Assembly: GCF_008831285.2 (NCBI RefSeq)
Contig: NC_045143.1
Span: 5,279,503 to 5,343,502 of the forward strand
DNA: 64,000 bases
Reading direction: 5' to 3'
From: Nymphaea colorata
Lineage: Eukaryota; Streptophyta; Magnoliopsida; Nymphaeales; Nymphaeaceae
The notes beneath the pieces are model-generated. The model saw nothing but the letters and a program-made list of their open reading frames with translations. It was not told where the DNA came from and ran no database searches. The translations under genes were made by a program, and so were the position numbers. Shown here piece after piece: positions 60,835-64,000 of the stretch. Each line of letters starts with the position of its first letter. Position 1 is the first letter of the stretch.

Positions 60835-63689
60835 TAAAAGTATATTTTTAAATTTAATCGGGCCTGGCTTAGGCTTGGGTTTTCAGAGCCAGCCTGATGC
60901 CCAGGCTCAGTCCCCATTGACGTTTCCAGATCAGCTGTCGGCAAATTCAACATTTACAGCACTTCTCTAAACGTCAGTGAAAGTTTTCTTTACTCACTCA
61001 TTGTAGTTCATGCGTCAATAAAGTTTGAGTGCACATCAACAAATGATTAGCAGTTTAAAAGTCAAGGCATTATATGTGGAGGAAAAAATGACTAAGAACT
61101 TGTATGTTGCTGAATGTAGCAGCAATCAAGAGCAAGATTACCACATCGAGAAACAACAACAACAACAACAGAAATTGAATCTCATGGATCACTAAGTGAC
61201 AACATTAGCGGAATTGGATTAAAAGAAAAGAGTTGCCCACCAGGATCAGTTCCGTTTCTCAAAGCAACAAAGTCAGGGCCCCTCAACTACAGTGCTATTG
61301 ATAATTTTGCAAGGTCACGCGCCAAGTTTTTTCATATGAGATCCAACTCCACAAAGCTGCTAATGGATGGTCATCACGGTGACGAAGACGATGGCGGCTT
61401 CGACGATCCAAATAAGCATGAGGTTTGAGATGAACTTTTAGCGCAATTTCTTCCTGCTGTTCTCTTCTGTTTTTAGTGATTTAGTACGTGTTGTTTGGCT
61501 GCAAAATTTTGCTTGCATGAGTTTGGGCATTTAACACAGTTTACAGCTTGTTCAAGGATGGACAAAGCTATAGTGGCAGTTTTCGAAAGGAGACCACACT
61601 GATAGGGCTTAGGGTTGTTTCGGTACCTCGGTGGTGCATATTATTGTAAACCATTCAACTTGAATATTGTACATGTCACTGACTGAACTCTCACCAGCCC
61701 ATCAACCTGACCAACTACGCTATACCTCTTTAAAACAAAGCTATGAGAAAGTAAGTGTTTTTTTTTTTCACGTGCATATAGCACTCGATAGTTGAACTCT
61801 CAGGAAGATATGGAGGAGCCAAAGGGAGTTTTAATGTTTGGAAGCCACTTGTCGAGAGCACAACAGAGGCGAGCATATCACAACTATGGGTTACACGGAA
61901 GTATGATGATGGCAACGTTGCAACGTTGGAAGCCGGTTGGATGGTCAGTTCCAGTTTTATCCACACTTATCAAGAAAAACATGAATCGCTTTCTTCTACC
62001 ATAGAAGTTGTTTCGTCGTATACTTTGCTTCCATTCCATTGTTTACTTAACCTTCTTGCTTCTTGTTAATGGTGAAGGTGTATGCTGATCTGTTTGGAGA
62101 CAACAGTGTGCGGTTTTTTTGCTTCACTACGGTAATCGTTCGCCCATCGATCTCTATTGTGCCATGAGCGTTAGAAATGTTGTGAATTGAAAGGATGTGT
62201 TGTTGCTACGGTTGATTAGTCAAATAGATTGCATGCTTATGGCGGTATTTGTTCTTAATAGATTGAAAAATAATAGATTGCTAGCAATACGACACAAAGA
62301 AATGTCATAATTCTGGGGAGATGTAAAGTGAATGCTAACAATCACTATACTTGTTTGATGCAACAGCCAGATAATTACGCATCGCGGCTTTATAATGTCC
62401 ATCTAAGAAATCCGGAACAAAATAATATAGTCTTCACTCAAGTGAGCGAGAGATTTGTCCCTGGTGGTGCGATCACGCCTACCTCCGATTATGATGGGCA
62501 GCAAATCGAAATTCAGCTCGAGATAAAGAAGGTAAACAATCTTCTTCTTCCTTCCCCGGCCCGTTTTCTACAGTGAAAATTTGTCTATTGTGTTTAGTGT
62601 ATTTTAAGTGGACTGAGCTACATAACATGGACGATTTTCAATGCATCCCTAACCCTGACAAAGTTCATGAGCTAGTGAATCGAACATTTTTAAATAGACC
62701 AAGTGGTTTGCCAAAAAAATAAAATAATAATAATAAATAAATAAATGAAAGCGTTATGTCTTTTTTTTTTTCTCTTCCTCATTTCTTCTTTTGGAAGCAT
62801 TGGAGAATCTTGAATCTTGGTTTTAAAATTAAAATTTTAGAAACAGAAATCTACCTTAAACGAGAATAAGAATGAAAATTTCAATTCCAGTTTTCTCTTT
62901 GTGTTTGATAGTAGCAAATTTTGATTCTAGAATTGAAAATAATGTGTTTGACAAAAAATGAATTAAAGTTCTAAAATTGATGAATTAAAACCACCATGAC
63001 ATATGCACTAAAAAGAGATGAAAAATATCTTAAAATTTTATAATCATAATTCTACCCCCATGATACAATCACAATTATGGAATTTTGAGTCAAGAATGAA
63101 CTTATAATTCCAGAATCGAAATCCTCCCTTTGACAAAGCACAATTCTTATTTCATCAAAAATGAAAATTTTAATTTTAAAATTTCACAATTCTGACCACA
63201 TCAAAACACCCCCTTGTTGTCCCGAGTCCTCCTTCCTAACAGGAGGCGTTGAGTTCCTTATATGCAATAATAAAGTATAGCTAACATATTTTAATTAGCA
63301 AAAAACAGGATCTTGAGACTGGGAACTGGAAACTTTCACTCAATGGTGAAACGGTGGGATTTTGGCTAAGAACAAATTACCATCCGGATTTCGACTTGGC
63401 GGACGAGATTCAATGGGGAGGAGAGATTTTTAACAAGCGCACCAACGGAAGGCACACCAGCACGCAGATGGGGAACGGCCATTTTGGAAGGGAAGGGTTG
63501 GGAAAGGCTGCTTACATCAGATACATGGAGGTGTATGACCGTGACCTCAACCCCTCCGACGCCGCTTACCCTCTTATTGTTTTCGCCACCGACCCTTTCT
63601 GCTATGATATCAATGACTGGGGGAGAACACCCATGGGACGTATGATCACTTTCGGTGGACCTGGTTATGATGCCTTCCTTTGTCCTTGA
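59188..63689 (+). CDS. Neprosin-domain protein (peptidase G3 family), possibly defective
   Basis: Secreted protein with an N-terminal activation peptide and a neprosin domain, the fold of the pitcher-plant glutamic prolyl endopeptidase; plants have many uncharacterised paralogues. Exons: 59188-59325, 59897-59986, 61120-61422, 61804-61943, 62078-62131, 62367-62531, 63309-63689. A signal peptide (FYASLFACAVVVLISLGLPC) is followed by the activation peptide with ENGDVVDCVDFCSQPAMRNP. Exon 3 has SCPPGSVPFLK and a poly-Thr run, ending NKHE. Exon 4 gives RYGGAKGSFNVWKP and VATLEAGWM; the last exon has EIQWGGEIFN, HTSTQMGNGHF and FGGPGYDAFLCP. The Glu residues in EAGW and WGGE fit the proposed catalytic pair. 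Exon 3 ends in phase 0, but exon 4 needs one extra preceding base plus about eight residues, and I find no exon for them. The usual GCYNLxC cysteine pair is LYNVHL here. Likely diverged or a pseudogene. Confidence 0.75.
59565..59765. repeat. GGAGCCA-end small element in neprosin intron 1
   Basis: Starts near agtaggggtggagggaagcg and ends near aaaattctggctctcagttg. These are imperfect inverted ends of the type seen at 8795-8985, around an AT-rich middle. It lies wholly within intron 1. Confidence 0.35.
60647..60903. mobile_element. ~250 bp TIR element, GC-rich arms and AT core, copy C
   Basis: Begins tgggcatggggccagg and ends cagcctgatgccca, an imperfect inverted pair matching copies A and B. 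The AT core contains a perfect (AT)n tract at 60791-60829. It is inserted in intron 2 of the neprosin gene. Confidence 0.7.
62819..63212. mobile_element. MITE-like element in neprosin intron 6
   Basis: Left side has ggttttaaaattaaaatttt and right side has aaaattttaattttaaaatt, inverted copies. Inner segments aatgaaaatttcaattccag and its approximate complement extend the symmetry. The whole ~390 bp lies inside the intron, is AT-rich and has no coding capacity. The exact termini are uncertain because the arms are low-complexity. Confidence 0.45.
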
Positions 63690-64000
63690 TCTACTTTGCA
63701 ACCCAACCATCCTTCCTTTCCTCAATATATAACCTTCCTTTGTTATTTTCCTCTGTACTGACTTGCGAGATCTATCATTTGAATGAGATTATGTGTTAAG
63801 GGACAATAACTTCTTTGATGCACAACACCGTTTGACATTTACTCTGTTTGATATCAAAGATTCCCGGTTTAATCAAATCCGGAATCTCAAATTGATGCTA
63901 TATACAAAAAACCATAGGTTTAAGGTTGGAAAAAAGAAAGTGGGATGGGGTTCAACCTTAAATCAATGGATTTGAAAGCCTTGGTATCTCATATCATACG
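63690..64000. other. 3' flank of the neprosin gene
   Basis: About 100 bp of probable 3' untranslated region is followed by AT-rich DNA. The phrase gtttgatatcaaag near 63848 may be the end of a further small repeat that runs off the window. No gene was seen. Confidence 0.45.

Noticed and set aside
61531-61600. Possible neprosin mini-exon reading AIVAVFERR
   Set aside because: The peptide resembles the missing HEYA-x segment, but there is no GT donor in the required phase before a stop codon.
1-64000. tRNA, rRNA and bacterial-type operons
   Set aside because: No cloverleaf-like tRNA, rRNA segment or polycistronic arrangement was recognised by eye; a covariance-model scan was not possible.

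Overview
This is a 64 kb window of nuclear DNA from a flowering plant. Every recognisable gene is interrupted by introns, several products are plant-specific (a NYC1-type chlorophyll b reductase, a polyol/monosaccharide transporter, a neprosin-domain protein), intergenic DNA is AT-rich, and small transposon families recur. The species cannot be fixed from the sequence.

Layout. (1) 1-1203, minus: 5' part of a polyol/monosaccharide transporter gene that runs off the left edge. (2) 2467-8615, minus: a nine-exon DDX11/CHL1-type Fe-S DNA helicase, intact except for one missing base in a homopolymer of exon 7. (3) 12273-22204, minus: a sixteen-exon membrane-anchored PXA-PX-Nexin_C sorting-nexin-like protein of 1153 aa. 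(4) 26545-34562, plus: an eleven-exon AP-4 complex beta subunit of 841 aa. (5) 35600-39394, minus: a seven-exon ankyrin-repeat plus CbbX-type AAA ATPase of 502 aa. (6) About 39.4-51.0 kb: gene-poor, repeat-rich DNA with a probable 2.6 kb TIR element carrying gene fragments, an LTR with primer-binding site, a LINE remnant and a three-unit tandem array. (7) 50987-55649, plus: NYC1-type chlorophyll b reductase, ten exons, 564 aa. (8) 59188-63689, plus: a neprosin-domain gene whose introns are full of small transposons and whose exon 3/4 junction I could not resolve.

Exon models were built from protein-family continuity plus splice sites. The coding length is a multiple of three for genes 3, 4, 5 and 7. 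It is one base short for the helicase. These are housekeeping or organelle-maintenance genes and do not form a pathway, although genes 3 and 4 both belong to endomembrane trafficking. I see no operon-like or novel multi-gene system.

The most unusual signals are the helicase frameshift, three GC-AG introns in three different genes (one splitting a Walker A motif), the probable Pack-type transposon with a decayed receptor-kinase fragment, three dispersed copies of a ~250 bp TIR element with GC-rich arms and an AT core, and the tandem array beside NYC1.
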